Notes under the pieces: generated by a model
The model's database searches: none
The model's input: the letters and a program-made list of their open reading frames with translations, nothing else
Told to the model about the DNA's origin: nothing
Position numbers and translations under genes: made by a program
In this document: positions 8,722 to 16,537 of the stretch, piece by piece
Numbering within the stretch: the first letter of the stretch is position 1
Layout: every line of letters starts with the position of its first letter
Source of the DNA: Flavobacterium filum DSM 17961
Lineage (GTDB): Bacteria; Bacteroidota; Bacteroidia; Flavobacteriales; Flavobacteriaceae
Assembly: GCF_000425465.1 (NCBI RefSeq)
Contig: NZ_KE384381.1
Location: forward strand, 184,929 to 248,928
Length of the DNA stretch: 64,000 nucleotides
Direction: 5' to 3'

Positions 8722-9486
8722 TTGACAGCAACCATCACCCATCAAAACAAAACCTTCCAAGTAGATTTATCAAAACCAATTGATATTTCGCTGCCCTTAT
8801 CCAACACAGAAAACAATCCGATTGCGTGGTACATTGAAAAACCGCAGATAGAACCTGTTCGTTTTGGTTCTTGGGTGGGAAGTGTGAAAGGCGGAGCAAC
8901 GACCAATTTCAATAACATTTTTTTCAATCCGCACGGACACGGAACGCACACGGAATGTTTGGGACATATTACGAAGGAATTTTTCAGTATCAATCAAGCT
9001 TTGAAAACCTTTTTCTTTACAGCTCAACTGATTTCCATTCAACCGGAACAACAAGGAGAGGATTTTGTGATTACAAAAAGTCAAGTGGAAAATGCGTTAG
9101 GGAATGCAATTCCGGAAGCCATTATCATTCGAACCTTACCCAATTTAGACGAAAAAAAATCGAAAAATTATTCACACACCAATCCGCCCTTCTTGCATGA
9201 AGATGCGGCTACTTTTATTCGCGAAAGGGGTATACAACATTTATTAATCGATTTACCGAGTGTGGACAAAGAAAAAGACGAAGGCAAATTATTGGCTCAC
9301 AAAGCCTTTTGGAACGTAAAAGATGTAAATGATTTAAATAACGATGCACAAAAAAATGCCACGATTACTGAATTGATTTTTGTGGATGACGCTGTGAAGG
9401 ATGGTTCATATTTATTGAATTTGCAGATTGCTTCGTTTGAAAATGATGCGAGTCCGAGTAAGCCGGTTTTATTTAGTTTGGAGTAA
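8722..9486 (+). CDS. Cyclase family protein (kynurenine formamidase-like metal hydrolase)
   Basis: This 254-aa cytoplasmic hydrolase belongs to the cyclase/KynB fold, defined by the metal-binding motif HxHGTHxE. Here it is N-P-H-G-H-G-T-H-T-E with His71, His73, His76 and Glu78, followed by GH. Family members hydrolyse N-formylkynurenine or related amides and esters. No other tryptophan-degradation gene is adjacent, so the substrate is open. No ATG lies between the upstream repeat and the conserved start, so TTG at 8722 is taken as the start codon. Confidence 0.72.
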   Translation: MTATITHQNKTFQVDLSKPIDISLPLSNTENNPIAWYIEKPQIEPVRFGSWVGSVKGGATTNFNNIFFNPHGHGTHTECLGHITKEFFSINQALKTFFFTAQLISIQPEQQGEDFVITKSQVENALGNAIPEAIIIRTLPNLDEKKSKNYSHTNPPFLHEDAATFIRERGIQHLLIDLPSVDKEKDEGKLLAHKAFWNVKDVNDLNNDAQKNATITELIFVDDAVKDGSYLLNLQIASFENDASPSKPVLFSLE

Positions 9487-9515
9487 GGAGTTTTTAGTTG
9501 GGAGTAGATAGTTAT
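9487..9515. repeat. Left inverted-repeat arm flanking the four-helix-bundle gene
   Basis: The arm GGAGTTTTTAGTTGGGAGT begins one base after the cyclase stop codon. Its inverse, ACTCCCAACTATAAACTCC, lies on the other side of the next gene. A degenerate second copy (AGTTGGGAATAAGGAGTT) follows at about 9523-9541. Confidence 0.6.
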
Positions 9516-9553
9516 GAATAAATAGTTGGGAATAAGGAGTTAAAAATAAAATT

Positions 9554-9925
9554 ATGGATTATAGAGATTTATTAGCCTATAAAAAATCCTTTGCTTTAGC
9601 GATGATGATTTTTGAAGTTTCTAAAGAATTCCCGAAGGAGGAGAAATATTCATTAACCGATCAAATAAGACGAAGTTCAAGAAGTGTAACCGTTACATTA
9701 ACAGAAGCGTATAGAAAAAGAACATATCCAAAAAACTTTTTTAGTAAATTAACAGACACAGAAGCTGAAAACTCAGAAACTCAAGTTTGGCTTGATTTCT
9801 CATTTTCTTGTGGCTATTTGAATGAAATAAAACATTCTGAATTAAGTAGTTTAAATGATGAAATTGGAAAATTAATTCGCTATATGATGAACAACCCTGA
9901 TAAATTTGGTTCTTCAAAAATTTGA
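9554..9925 (+). CDS. Four-helix bundle protein (S23/Avd-like)
   Basis: This 123-aa protein belongs to the four-helix bundle family named after proteins found in 23S rRNA intervening sequences and related to the Avd accessory protein of diversity-generating retroelements. The family's typical opening (MDYRDLLAYKKSFALAM), the EFPKEEKYSLTDQIRRSSRSV segment and the C-terminal LIRYM helix are visible. No reverse transcriptase, variable repeat or rRNA gene is nearby. The gene sits between inverted repeats. Avd relatives bind nucleic acid; the role of orphan copies such as this is unknown. Confidence 0.8.
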   Translation: MDYRDLLAYKKSFALAMMIFEVSKEFPKEEKYSLTDQIRRSSRSVTVTLTEAYRKRTYPKNFFSKLTDTEAENSETQVWLDFSFSCGYLNEIKHSELSSLNDEIGKLIRYMMNNPDKFGSSKI

Positions 9926-9937
9926 TTTTTTAGTTTA

Positions 9938-9981
9938 CACCCAACTATAAACTCCTTACTCCCAACTATAAACTCCCAACT
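9938..9981. repeat. Right inverted-repeat arms flanking the four-helix-bundle gene
   Basis: CCCAACTATAAACTCC occurs twice in tandem, separated by TTACT, then a third partial copy CCCAACTAATT. The arms are the inverse of those at 9487-9541. Together they bracket the 9554-9925 gene as a unit of about 0.5 kb. Confidence 0.65.
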
Positions 9982-9985
9982 AATT

Positions 9986-10357
9986 ATGAACATCCAACAA
10001 CTATATGATTATTGTCTCTCCAAAAAAGCCGTCACCGAACACTTCCCTTTCGATGAAGACACATTAGTTTTTAAAGTCGGAGGAAAAATGTTCTGCCTCA
10101 CTTCTTTAAAAGAGTGGGAAAACGGAACGCCTTCGTTAAATTTAAAATGTAATCCTGAAAAAGCAGTAGAACTTCGTGCGGAATATGATGCCATAACAGC
10201 TGGGTATCACATGAGTAAAGTACATTGGAACACGGTTGCTTTTCACAGTGACGTGGATGACAAATTGATGCGGGAATTGATTAATCATTCGTATGAATTG
10301 GTTTTCAAAAGCTTGACTAAGAAAATTCAATCCGAAATTGAAAATTTAGAAAATTAG
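9986..10357 (+). CDS. MmcQ/YjbR family protein
   Basis: This 123-aa protein has the YjbR/CyaY-like fold: an N-terminal helix ending in KAVTEHFPFD, the strand VFKVGGKMFCL, and the motif YHMSKVHWNTV with conserved His and Trp. The family is annotated as DNA-binding, but its physiological function is poorly known. It starts 61 bp after the four-helix-bundle gene, immediately after the right repeat arms. Confidence 0.82.
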   Translation: MNIQQLYDYCLSKKAVTEHFPFDEDTLVFKVGGKMFCLTSLKEWENGTPSLNLKCNPEKAVELRAEYDAITAGYHMSKVHWNTVAFHSDVDDKLMRELINHSYELVFKSLTKKIQSEIENLEN

Positions 10358-10406
10358 GTAGTATTTTTGCGAGTGAAAATGGCAAACCTAATACTGAAAG
10401 GAAAAT

Positions 10407-11132
10407 ATGATTGAAAATTTAAAGAAAATCCTAAACGAAGATCAAGACCCAAAAGCAATCGAAAAAATTTCGGCTAAGCTAGATAATTTACTAATGTCTA
10501 ATGAAGAAGTGGGTTATATAGCTGTTCAAAAAAAACCGGCTGTAACCATTTTTCCGGATAGCATTGTAGTAACCAACAAACGAATTTTACTTTGTAAACC
10601 CAAAAATCTTGGGTTATCTATGGAATTTATTGACTACGATTGGGATGATATTTCGGCTAGTTTTGTGAAAGAAGGAATTTTGGGTGCCGAATTCACTTTT
10701 ACTACTAAATCCGATTTAACGCATACCGTTGATTATTTGCCCAAAACGCAAGCCCGAAAATTATATACATACGCCAAAGAACAATTGGATATTCTGAAAA
10801 ATAATGTTGCCAATACTTCTATTTCGAATAATGAAATTCTGACAGATGAAATTCCCATTCAACCCATAGATAAAGTTCAAGAAATTGAAGAAGTTGAAAC
10901 CGAAGAAGTCACTCATTTTGCAGAAATTGTTCCGGTTGCCAACTTCTCTGATGATGTAGAACCGAAAACAGAATCCTCATCATCAAACACATCTTCTGAA
11001 AGAAAATTGAGCGAAATGTCACAAGATGAATTGTTTGAAAAATTACAAAACTATAAAAAACTGCTCGACAACGGATTAATTCTTCAAGGCGAATACGATA
11101 ATTTTAAGAGAGAAATATTGAACTATATGTAA
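10407..11132 (+). CDS. PH domain protein with C-terminal SHOCT motif
   Basis: This 241-aa soluble protein has a bacterial PH-like domain (about residues 35-130, with the typical ITVTNKRIL-like strand VVTNKRILLCKP). An acidic, low-complexity linker spans about 140-200, and a short C-terminal SHOCT helix pair (EKLQNYKKLLDNGLI...GEYDNFKREIL) closes the protein. SHOCT motifs are oligomerization modules. No enzyme signature is present. A strong hairpin terminator follows directly. Confidence 0.7.
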   Translation: MIENLKKILNEDQDPKAIEKISAKLDNLLMSNEEVGYIAVQKKPAVTIFPDSIVVTNKRILLCKPKNLGLSMEFIDYDWDDISASFVKEGILGAEFTFTTKSDLTHTVDYLPKTQARKLYTYAKEQLDILKNNVANTSISNNEILTDEIPIQPIDKVQEIEEVETEEVTHFAEIVPVANFSDDVEPKTESSSSNTSSERKLSEMSQDELFEKLQNYKKLLDNGLILQGEYDNFKREILNYM

Positions 11133-11139
11133 TAAAATG

Positions 11140-11162
11140 ACCGGCAAATAGCCGGTTTTTTT
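11140..11162 (+). terminator. Rho-independent terminator
   Basis: Perfect 6-bp stem ACCGGC/GCCGGT with an AAATA loop, followed by seven T. It ends the transcript of the PH/SHOCT gene. Confidence 0.9.
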
Positions 11163-11232
11163 GTGTTATGTAACAAGTGTTACCTTTTAAGTGGTTGATG
11201 ATAAGTACCTTTATACTATAAAATTAATCATC

Positions 11233-12435
11233 ATGACCACAACAGTTGTAATTGGAGGGAGTTTTGCCGGAATGACGGCCGCCCTTGAAATCAAACGAAA
11301 AGGAAAAGAGCAACACAAAGTCATATTAATTGATAAATCTCCTCTTTTTCTGTTTATTCCCTCACTCATTTGGGTGCCGCTTGGCAGAAGAGAAATCAAA
11401 GATATTTCCTTTAAAAAAGAAGCCATTCTAAAGAAAAAAGGCGTTGATTTTGTTGTTGCCGAAGCAGTTAAAGTAGATCCAAAAACCAGTACTGTTTTTA
11501 CCGACCATGGTGAATTTCATTACGACCATTTGGTTATTGCTACAGGTCCAAAAGTGAAATACGACGTTGCTCCCGGAGTAGAGGAATTTGCTCATTACAT
11601 CGGCACACCCAATGGAGCCATGAAAACACGAAAGGCATTGGAAGAATTCAAGAAAAACCCGGGTCCGATTGTGATTGGAGCGACTCAAAATGCGGGTTGT
11701 ATGGGTGCTGCTTACGAATTTTTATTTAACATAGAAAAATGGCTTCGCGAACAAAACATACGTAAAAAAGTAGATTTATATTGGATTACGCCTGAAGATT
11801 ATTTAGGTCACTTTGGGATCGATGGAATGCCGATGGGCGAAACGATGCTAAAATCCTTTATGAGTATGTTCAACATTAATTATCGCACTCAAGTTGGGGT
11901 AAAAGAAGTTCAAAAAAATAAAGTGATTTTGACCAACGATGAAATTTTACCTAGTCATTTCACCATGCTAATGCCACCGTTTATTGGGGTAGATTTTGTG
12001 ACCAACTCACCGGAATTATATGCGACTCCCACCGGTTATCTTCCGGTTGGTGATGATTACAGACATCCGGATTATCCAAATGTTTGGGCTGCCGGAATTG
12101 CGGTGAATGTACCACTTCCTTTTACCCCGGGAAAAGTGCCTTTTGCCTCACCTAAAACAGGTTATCCTTCTGATGAAACCGGAAAAATTGTAGCCGAAAA
12201 TATCATTCGAGTCACCAATGGCAGAACCGATTTAAAGGAAAAAGCTTGGGGAAGAATTCCCGGATTGTGTATTATGGATGCCGGTAAAAAAGAGGTTTTA
12301 TTGCTTTCTACCAGTTTATTCAAACCCAGAACGTTTGCGATTATGATTCCAAATGTGCTCTATGATTTCAATAAAGTTTTATTTGAAAAATATTTCCTTT
12401 GGAAAACCCGAAATGGGTTGTCTTATTTGCCTTAA
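11233..12435 (+). CDS. FAD/NAD(P)-dependent oxidoreductase, sulfide:quinone reductase-like
   Basis: This 400-aa flavoprotein opens with the Rossmann motif VVIGGSFAG. It has a second dinucleotide-binding segment around ATGPKVKYD, a Cys in QNAGCMGAAYEF at the place where SQR enzymes carry a redox cysteine, and a YPNVWAAG segment near the C-terminal FAD site. The best match is the SQR/NDH-2-like group, with sulfide or quinone as candidate substrates. The ATG at 11233 is chosen because the Rossmann motif starts four residues later. An upstream TG-start would add 14 unlikely residues. Confidence 0.75.
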   Translation: MTTTVVIGGSFAGMTAALEIKRKGKEQHKVILIDKSPLFLFIPSLIWVPLGRREIKDISFKKEAILKKKGVDFVVAEAVKVDPKTSTVFTDHGEFHYDHLVIATGPKVKYDVAPGVEEFAHYIGTPNGAMKTRKALEEFKKNPGPIVIGATQNAGCMGAAYEFLFNIEKWLREQNIRKKVDLYWITPEDYLGHFGIDGMPMGETMLKSFMSMFNINYRTQVGVKEVQKNKVILTNDEILPSHFTMLMPPFIGVDFVTNSPELYATPTGYLPVGDDYRHPDYPNVWAAGIAVNVPLPFTPGKVPFASPKTGYPSDETGKIVAENIIRVTNGRTDLKEKAWGRIPGLCIMDAGKKEVLLLSTSLFKPRTFAIMIPNVLYDFNKVLFEKYFLWKTRNGLSYLP

Positions 12436-12456
12436 GAAATACCACAAAAAACAATT

Positions 12457-12502
12457 AAAAACCCTTCCGGAATTTAGAACACTGGAAGGGTTTAATTTTT
12501 TT
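12457..12502. terminator. Bidirectional terminator between convergent genes
   Basis: Stem AAACCCTTCC/GGAAGGGTTT has T-rich tracts on both outer sides (AATTTTTTTA on plus; TTTTTAATTGTTTTTT on minus). It serves the flavoprotein on plus and the DUF4407 gene on minus, whose stop is at 12504. Confidence 0.85.
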
Positions 12503-12503
12503 A

Positions 12504-13604
12504 CTAAAGTGATTTCTTCTGCTTCTCCACAAAACCATCAGCTTGCAATTCTAACAATTCGATGGCTCGTTTTTTCTTGTAATCATATAACCCTTTGTCT
12601 TCTCGAATGTCGGCATAGACTTTATCGTAGATAGATGCATCGGTTTGTTTTTGCAATTCGCTTTGGTATTTGTTTTGGGCTAAAACATTTTTTACCGCCC
12701 ACTCACCTTCTTCTTGTTTATAATCGTATTCACCTCGTGGCGATAATAATTTGGCTATAATGGGTGACGTTTCAATCGCTAAAAAAAGTAACATGATAAA
12801 AAATGACGGCAACCAAGGTAGCTTATTCAACGCATTGATGCGAGCCATCAATCCATCAAAACCATCGATGATGGGTTGCGTTTCGGCCACTTTTTTATCC
12901 AAATCGGCTTGCAAGGTTTTCCCTTTGGCTTCTAATTCGGCGATTTTTGCTTGATTTGTCGTTTTTAAAGTGGCTAATTCTTGCAACGCCGCATCGTGTT
13001 TTTCACGTTTTTCTTTGTAAACCGGACCTTTTCCGAGTTTTTTGGTTCCGGCTGTTCCTTCGGCTTCGGTGATGTAAACGGAATATAAATCGTTGACTTC
13101 TTTTTCTTTTTTCAAGAGGTCGGATTTCAAACTGTCGATTTGAGCTTTGTTTTGATCGACGTCGGTTTGAAAATAATTGGCGACTTGTTTTTTATTATTC
13201 ATCGCCATTTCGTTCTTTTCTTTCAACAAAACAGTATTAATTTCTTTTTCAAAAATTTTGATTTCCAATGGTTTTGAAATGACGATTGCGATGATTATTG
13301 CCAACACAATTCGGGGTGAAGCTTGAATGAATTCATCCAGAAAGCTATCTCTTTTTTTGATGGTGGAAACAATAAAGCGGTCAAGGTTAAAAATAAGTAA
13401 ACCCCAAACGAAACCAAAAAATACTGCAGTATAAACGTTGTCAAAAACGGTGTATAGTGCATAACTACCAGCAATAAAAGCCATGACGGCCGTAAAGAAA
13501 ACCGTTGCACCAATTCCGGCATATTTGTTTTGTTCGCCATCGGAACAACTTTCGATAATTTGCTTGTCGGCACCCGAACAAAGCAGGAAGAATTTTTTGA
13601 GCAT
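12504..13604 (-). CDS. DUF4407 domain membrane protein
   Basis: This 366-aa protein matches the DUF4407 layout. Two or three membrane segments lie near the N-terminus (about residues 28-75 and 88-110). A long charged coiled-coil region (about 120-240, rich in KKEKEV and EKREKHDAA patterns) follows, then a further membrane segment (about 258-278) and a charged tail. The LDRFIVST segment after the second helix is typical. Function is unknown. It is monocistronic here, ending at a shared bidirectional terminator. Confidence 0.8.
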   Translation of the reverse strand: MLKKFFLLCSGADKQIIESCSDGEQNKYAGIGATVFFTAVMAFIAGSYALYTVFDNVYTAVFFGFVWGLLIFNLDRFIVSTIKKRDSFLDEFIQASPRIVLAIIIAIVISKPLEIKIFEKEINTVLLKEKNEMAMNNKKQVANYFQTDVDQNKAQIDSLKSDLLKKEKEVNDLYSVYITEAEGTAGTKKLGKGPVYKEKREKHDAALQELATLKTTNQAKIAELEAKGKTLQADLDKKVAETQPIIDGFDGLMARINALNKLPWLPSFFIMLLFLAIETSPIIAKLLSPRGEYDYKQEEGEWAVKNVLAQNKYQSELQKQTDASIYDKVYADIREDKGLYDYKKKRAIELLELQADGFVEKQKKSL

Positions 13605-13715
13605 GATGATTGTTTTTTGATGATGATTGATTAGTAGAGAAATAACGCTAATTGTTTCAAATTGTTGTGATTCAGTTTATTTGTTTCAGGTTTCAAGTTT
13701 CAAGTTGAAATGTTT

Positions 13716-13890
13716 TGATAGCACAGATTGCACTCGGGATAGCAGCGGAAAGCCCGCAGGCTGGGGGTTGCGTTTTTTGCGGGTTGGGCCGGCGACCAAC
13801 GGAAGCCGAGCCCAACCCGACAAAAAACCAACCAACGGACGAGGACTTGCAGCGAATAGCCCGAAATGGAGCCATAAAAAAACCGCTTAC
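13716..13890. repeat. GC-rich intergenic repeat with long internal hairpin
   Basis: The 325-bp gap between the DUF4407 gene and the toxin-antitoxin pair holds no gene. It contains a GC-rich block bounded by two imperfect direct copies of GCAGCGGAAAGCCCG (13743-13757 and about 13849-13863, two mismatches). Between them is an inverted repeat in which TTTTTTG-CGGGTTGGGC (about 13773-13790) pairs with GCCCAACCCGACAAAAAA (about 13811-13828). Its base composition is far from that of neighbouring genes. It looks like a dispersed Flavobacterium-type intergenic element. Confidence 0.65.
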
Positions 13891-13929
13891 TCAATTGAAT
13901 AAACGATGTAAATTAATTACAGAAATTGA

Positions 13930-14295
13930 TTAAACCCCCAAAACTATAGTTGGGTCAATGTCAAGTTTACGACTAATATCACGGGCGGTCTTTAAAGGTG
14001 GTTCACTTTTTCCGGTGAGGTATTCGCTCACCCGAGAAGTGCTGACTCCTAATAATTCAGACAAGCGTTTTTGATTTAATCCGCGTTCATACATGCGTAA
14101 TTTCATGGCTTCTACAAGTGTTGGCAATTCAATTGGTTCATGCTGTTCCTCATAGTCAGCTACCATGTCAGAGAGCAAATCTAACTCAATAAAGTTATTG
14201 TCGTTAGAAGGAGTTTCGTTAGTTACAACCGCCAACAACTCCTCAATACGATCACAAACCGCTTGATATTCTTTTTTTGATTGAATGTTTCTCAT
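13930..14295 (-). CDS. higA: HigA-like antitoxin, XRE-family HTH regulator
   Basis: This 121-aa protein has a C-terminal helix-turn-helix (about residues 65-120; RGLNQKRLSELLGVSTSRVSEYL) and an acidic N-terminal half, as in antitoxins of the HigB/HigA type. It should bind and neutralize the toxin encoded just upstream and repress the pair. The ATG at 14295 is chosen because it leaves a 5-bp gap after the toxin stop. A TTG start at 14316 would overlap the toxin gene. Confidence 0.85.
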   Translation of the reverse strand: MRNIQSKKEYQAVCDRIEELLAVVTNETPSNDNNFIELDLLSDMVADYEEQHEPIELPTLVEAMKLRMYERGLNQKRLSELLGVSTSRVSEYLTGKSEPPLKTARDISRKLDIDPTIVLGV

Positions 14296-14300
14296 CTCAT

Positions 14301-14594
14301 TTAACAATTTAAGCAATCTATTTTATCATACGCTGCATGCGTTCCAATAAACCGAATATAAACTTTTTTTGAGGCAAAAATAACAATGGCAACTAACCTA
14401 AAATCATTTCCTTTTATATTGAAAACAAAACGATTATTTCCAACATAATCAACAGAATTAAACGTGTTTTTTATGTCGTTGAAATGATCCCATTCGCTTC
14501 GTTTTGTTTTATAATACCAATCTCGCAAAGCTACATCAGCACTAGGATGTTGCTTTACAAAATCTTTGATTTTAGAAAAAGTTACTATTCGCAT
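14301..14594 (-). CDS. higB: HigB-type mRNA interferase toxin
   Basis: This 97-aa toxin belongs to the HigB_toxin (RelE superfamily) group. The order of features matches the family: an N-terminal helix (FVKQHPSADVALRDWY), a WDHFNDIKNTFNSVDYVGNNRFVFNIKGNDFR-like core described here only in part, and the closing strand VYIRFIGTHAAYDKID. Family members cleave ribosome-bound mRNA. The toxin precedes the antitoxin, which is the HigBA order. The ATG at 14594 gives the family start MRIVTFSK; an upstream in-frame extension reaching 14672 is hydrophobic and unlikely. Confidence 0.87.
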   Translation of the reverse strand: MRIVTFSKIKDFVKQHPSADVALRDWYYKTKRSEWDHFNDIKNTFNSVDYVGNNRFVFNIKGNDFRLVAIVIFASKKVYIRFIGTHAAYDKIDCLNC

Positions 14595-14703
14595 GCTTAC
14601 CAAACTGAATACAAATATATAAATAATTTTGTTTTTTGGCACTATATTACAATAAACAAAATTATATATCACATATTCAACAAAATAAACGGTTTTAATG
14701 TTT

Positions 14704-14754
14704 TGCGTCTTTGCGACTTAGCGTGAAATAATCTCGCAAAGTCGCAAAGACGCA
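14704..14754. repeat. Short palindromic dispersed repeat (TGCGTCTTTGCGACT type)
   Basis: A 15-bp arm TGCGTCTTTGCGACT is exactly inverted as AGTCGCAAAGACGCA with a 21-bp spacer. It lies between the toxin promoter region and the dipeptidase 3' end. Related sequences are frequent intergenic elements in Bacteroidota. It may also work as a terminator for the dipeptidase transcript. Confidence 0.7.
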
Positions 14755-14784
14755 GCTATCTGTTTTGGCAAAAAAAGCGTGATA

Positions 14785-16173
14785 CTACTTACTCAACTCT
14801 ACAAAATATTTGTAAAACAACGGAATGGTTTCGATTCCTTTTAAGTAATTGAAGATTCCGAAATGTTCGTTTGGCGAGTGAATGGCATCGCTATCGAGAC
14901 CGAATCCCATTAGGATGGTTTTGGATTTTAGTTCTTTTTCGAACAGAGCAACAATTGGAATACTTCCGCCGGAACGGACCGGAATAGCCGGTACTCCGAA
15001 GGTTTCTGTGTAGGCTTTGTTAGCCGCTTGATAACCGATGCTGTCGATTGGCGTTACGTAACCTTGACCGCCATGATGCGGGGTAACTTTTACTTTTACC
15101 GATTTTGGAGCGATGTTTTCGAAGTGGTTTTTGAACAATTCGGTGATTTCTTGCCAGTCTTGGTTAGGCACCAATCGCATGGAAATTTTGGCGTAGGCTT
15201 TGCTGGCAATCACGGTTTTGGCACCTTCGCCAGTGTAGCCTCCCCAAATTCCGTTAACGTCTAAAGTTGGTCGGATGGAGTTGCGTTCGTTGGTTACATA
15301 TCCGGCTTCGCCGTGAATATCTTCTATATCGAGTGCTTTTTTGTAGTTTTCTAATGAAAAGGGTGCTTTGGCCATTTCGGCTCTTTCTTCGGTTGAAAGT
15401 TCTTCTACTTTATCGTAAAAACCGGGAATGGTGATGTGGTTATTTTCGTCATGCAACGAAGCAATCATTTTGGCTAAAATATTGATCGGATTTGCCACTG
15501 CTCCTCCGTAAAGTCCAGAGTGCAAATCACGGTTTGGTCCGGTAACTTCTACTTCAACATAACTTAAACCGCGTAATCCAGTGGTTATAGACGGTTGTTG
15601 GTTGGAAATCATTCCCGTATCGGAAATCAAGATTACGTCGTTGGCTAGTTTTTCTTGGTTGCGTTCTACGAACCAACTGAGGCTTTTTGAACCGACTTCC
15701 TCTTCGCCTTCGATCATGAATTTGACGTTGCAAGGCAAGCAATTGTTGGCTATCATGTACTCAAATGCTTTCACGTGCATGTACATTTGCCCTTTGTCAT
15801 CACACGAACCACGTGCGAAAATGGCTCCTTCTGGGTGAATTTCAGTGGTTTTGATAACGGGTTCAAACGGTGGCGATGTCCATAAATCCATGGGGTCAGG
15901 CGGTTGCACGTCGTAATGTCCGTATACCAAAACGGTTGGCAAATTCTTATCGATGATTTTTTCTCCATAAACGATAGGATAACCAGGGGTTTCACAAAGT
16001 TCTACGAAGTCGCATCCGGCTTTTTCGAGGCTGGCTTTTACGGCTTCGGCGGTATCAATCACATCTTGAGCATAAGCCGAATCAGCACTTACGGATGGAA
16101 TTTTAAGTAAATCGATCAGTTCACTTATGAATCGTTCTTTGTTTTGTTGAACGTAGTTTTTTATGTTGTCCAT
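14785..16173 (-). CDS. M20 family dipeptidase
   Basis: This 462-aa di-zinc metallopeptidase is of the CNDP/DapE-like M20 family. Metal and catalytic residues are in place: His86 and Asp88 in YGHYDVQPPD, Asp125/126 in GSCDDKG, catalytic Glu157 with Glu158 in EGEEEVGS, and the C-terminal His of DAIHSPNEH. A dimerization domain insert (about residues 190-340) separates the two metal-binding halves. It has no signal peptide, so it acts in the cytoplasm, degrading dipeptides. Monocistronic. Confidence 0.9.
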   Translation of the reverse strand: MDNIKNYVQQNKERFISELIDLLKIPSVSADSAYAQDVIDTAEAVKASLEKAGCDFVELCETPGYPIVYGEKIIDKNLPTVLVYGHYDVQPPDPMDLWTSPPFEPVIKTTEIHPEGAIFARGSCDDKGQMYMHVKAFEYMIANNCLPCNVKFMIEGEEEVGSKSLSWFVERNQEKLANDVILISDTGMISNQQPSITTGLRGLSYVEVEVTGPNRDLHSGLYGGAVANPINILAKMIASLHDENNHITIPGFYDKVEELSTEERAEMAKAPFSLENYKKALDIEDIHGEAGYVTNERNSIRPTLDVNGIWGGYTGEGAKTVIASKAYAKISMRLVPNQDWQEITELFKNHFENIAPKSVKVKVTPHHGGQGYVTPIDSIGYQAANKAYTETFGVPAIPVRSGGSIPIVALFEKELKSKTILMGFGLDSDAIHSPNEHFGIFNYLKGIETIPLFYKYFVELSK

Positions 16174-16239
16174 TATATAAAGTAAAAATGATAAAGTTCA
16201 AAAGTACGAAAAAAATAAGGGTAAAAAAATTGATTCTTC

Positions 16240-16271
16240 TTGAATAAAATTCAAAATAATCTCTATATTTG
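16240..16271 (+). promoter_or_regulatory. Promoter of tRNA-Leu
   Basis: TTG at 16240-16242 is followed after 21 nt by TATATTTG at 16264-16271, an exact TAnnTTTG. The tRNA begins 37 nt further on. Confidence 0.7.
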
Positions 16272-16308
16272 CACCCACTTATTGAAACAGCTACTGTTTT
16301 ATAGCCCT

Positions 16309-16390
16309 GCGGGTGTGGTGAAATTGGTAGACACGCCAGACTTAGGATCTGGTGCCGCAAGGTGTGTAGGTTCGAGTCCTATCACCCGCA
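16309..16390 (+). tRNA. tRNA-Leu (anticodon UAG)
   Basis: This 82-nt class II tRNA has acceptor stem GCGGGTG/CACCCGC, discriminator A, a D-arm with TGGTAGACA, anticodon loop CTTAGGA on stem CCAGA/TCTGG, a variable arm (TGCCGCAAGGTGT) and a T-arm GTTCGAGTC. CCA is not encoded. Its last 13 bases are the left copy of the element's att repeat, so the element integrated without destroying the tRNA. Confidence 0.97.
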
Positions 16391-16391
16391 C
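16378..16391 (+). repeat. attL: left 14-bp direct repeat of the integrated element
   Basis: CCTATCACCCGCAC overlaps the 3' end of tRNA-Leu plus one base. An identical copy lies at 44020-44033, next to the integrase gene. Confidence 0.92.
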
Positions 16392-16399
16392 TTAAAATT

Positions 16400-16438
16400 C
16401 GCTTAAAGCTATTGAAAATCAATGCTTTAAGCGTTTTT
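16400..16438 (+). terminator. Terminator immediately inside attL
   Basis: Stem CGCTTAAAGC/GCTTTAAGCG with an inner ATTGA/TCAAT pair, followed by TTTTTG. It lies inside the element and would end transcription from tRNA-Leu in place of the displaced chromosomal terminator at 44034. Confidence 0.85.
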
Positions 16439-16449
16439 GTTTTTAGTAA

Positions 16450-16470
16450 TTCCCCAAATGTTCCCCAAAA
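16450..16470 (+). promoter_or_regulatory. Candidate left integrase arm site (paired TTCCCC)
   Basis: TTCCCCAAATGTTCCCCAAA holds two TTCCCC motifs 11 bp apart, 59 bp inside attL. A near-identical pair in the same orientation lies 125 bp inside attR. The role as integrase-binding site is inferred from position and duplication. Confidence 0.5.
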
Positions 16471-16537
16471 AATATCTAAATTTTTATTCTAATGAATATT
16501 TAACTATTTTTAATTAAAAAAATTAATAAACGTAAAA

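Noticed and set aside
9554..9925. Diversity-generating retroelement
   Set aside because: The Avd-like protein is present, but no reverse transcriptase or template/variable repeat pair is near.
13627..13902. Several 60-90 codon frames in the gap before higA
   Set aside because: They lie on the GC-rich repeat, overlap on both strands and show no family resemblance.
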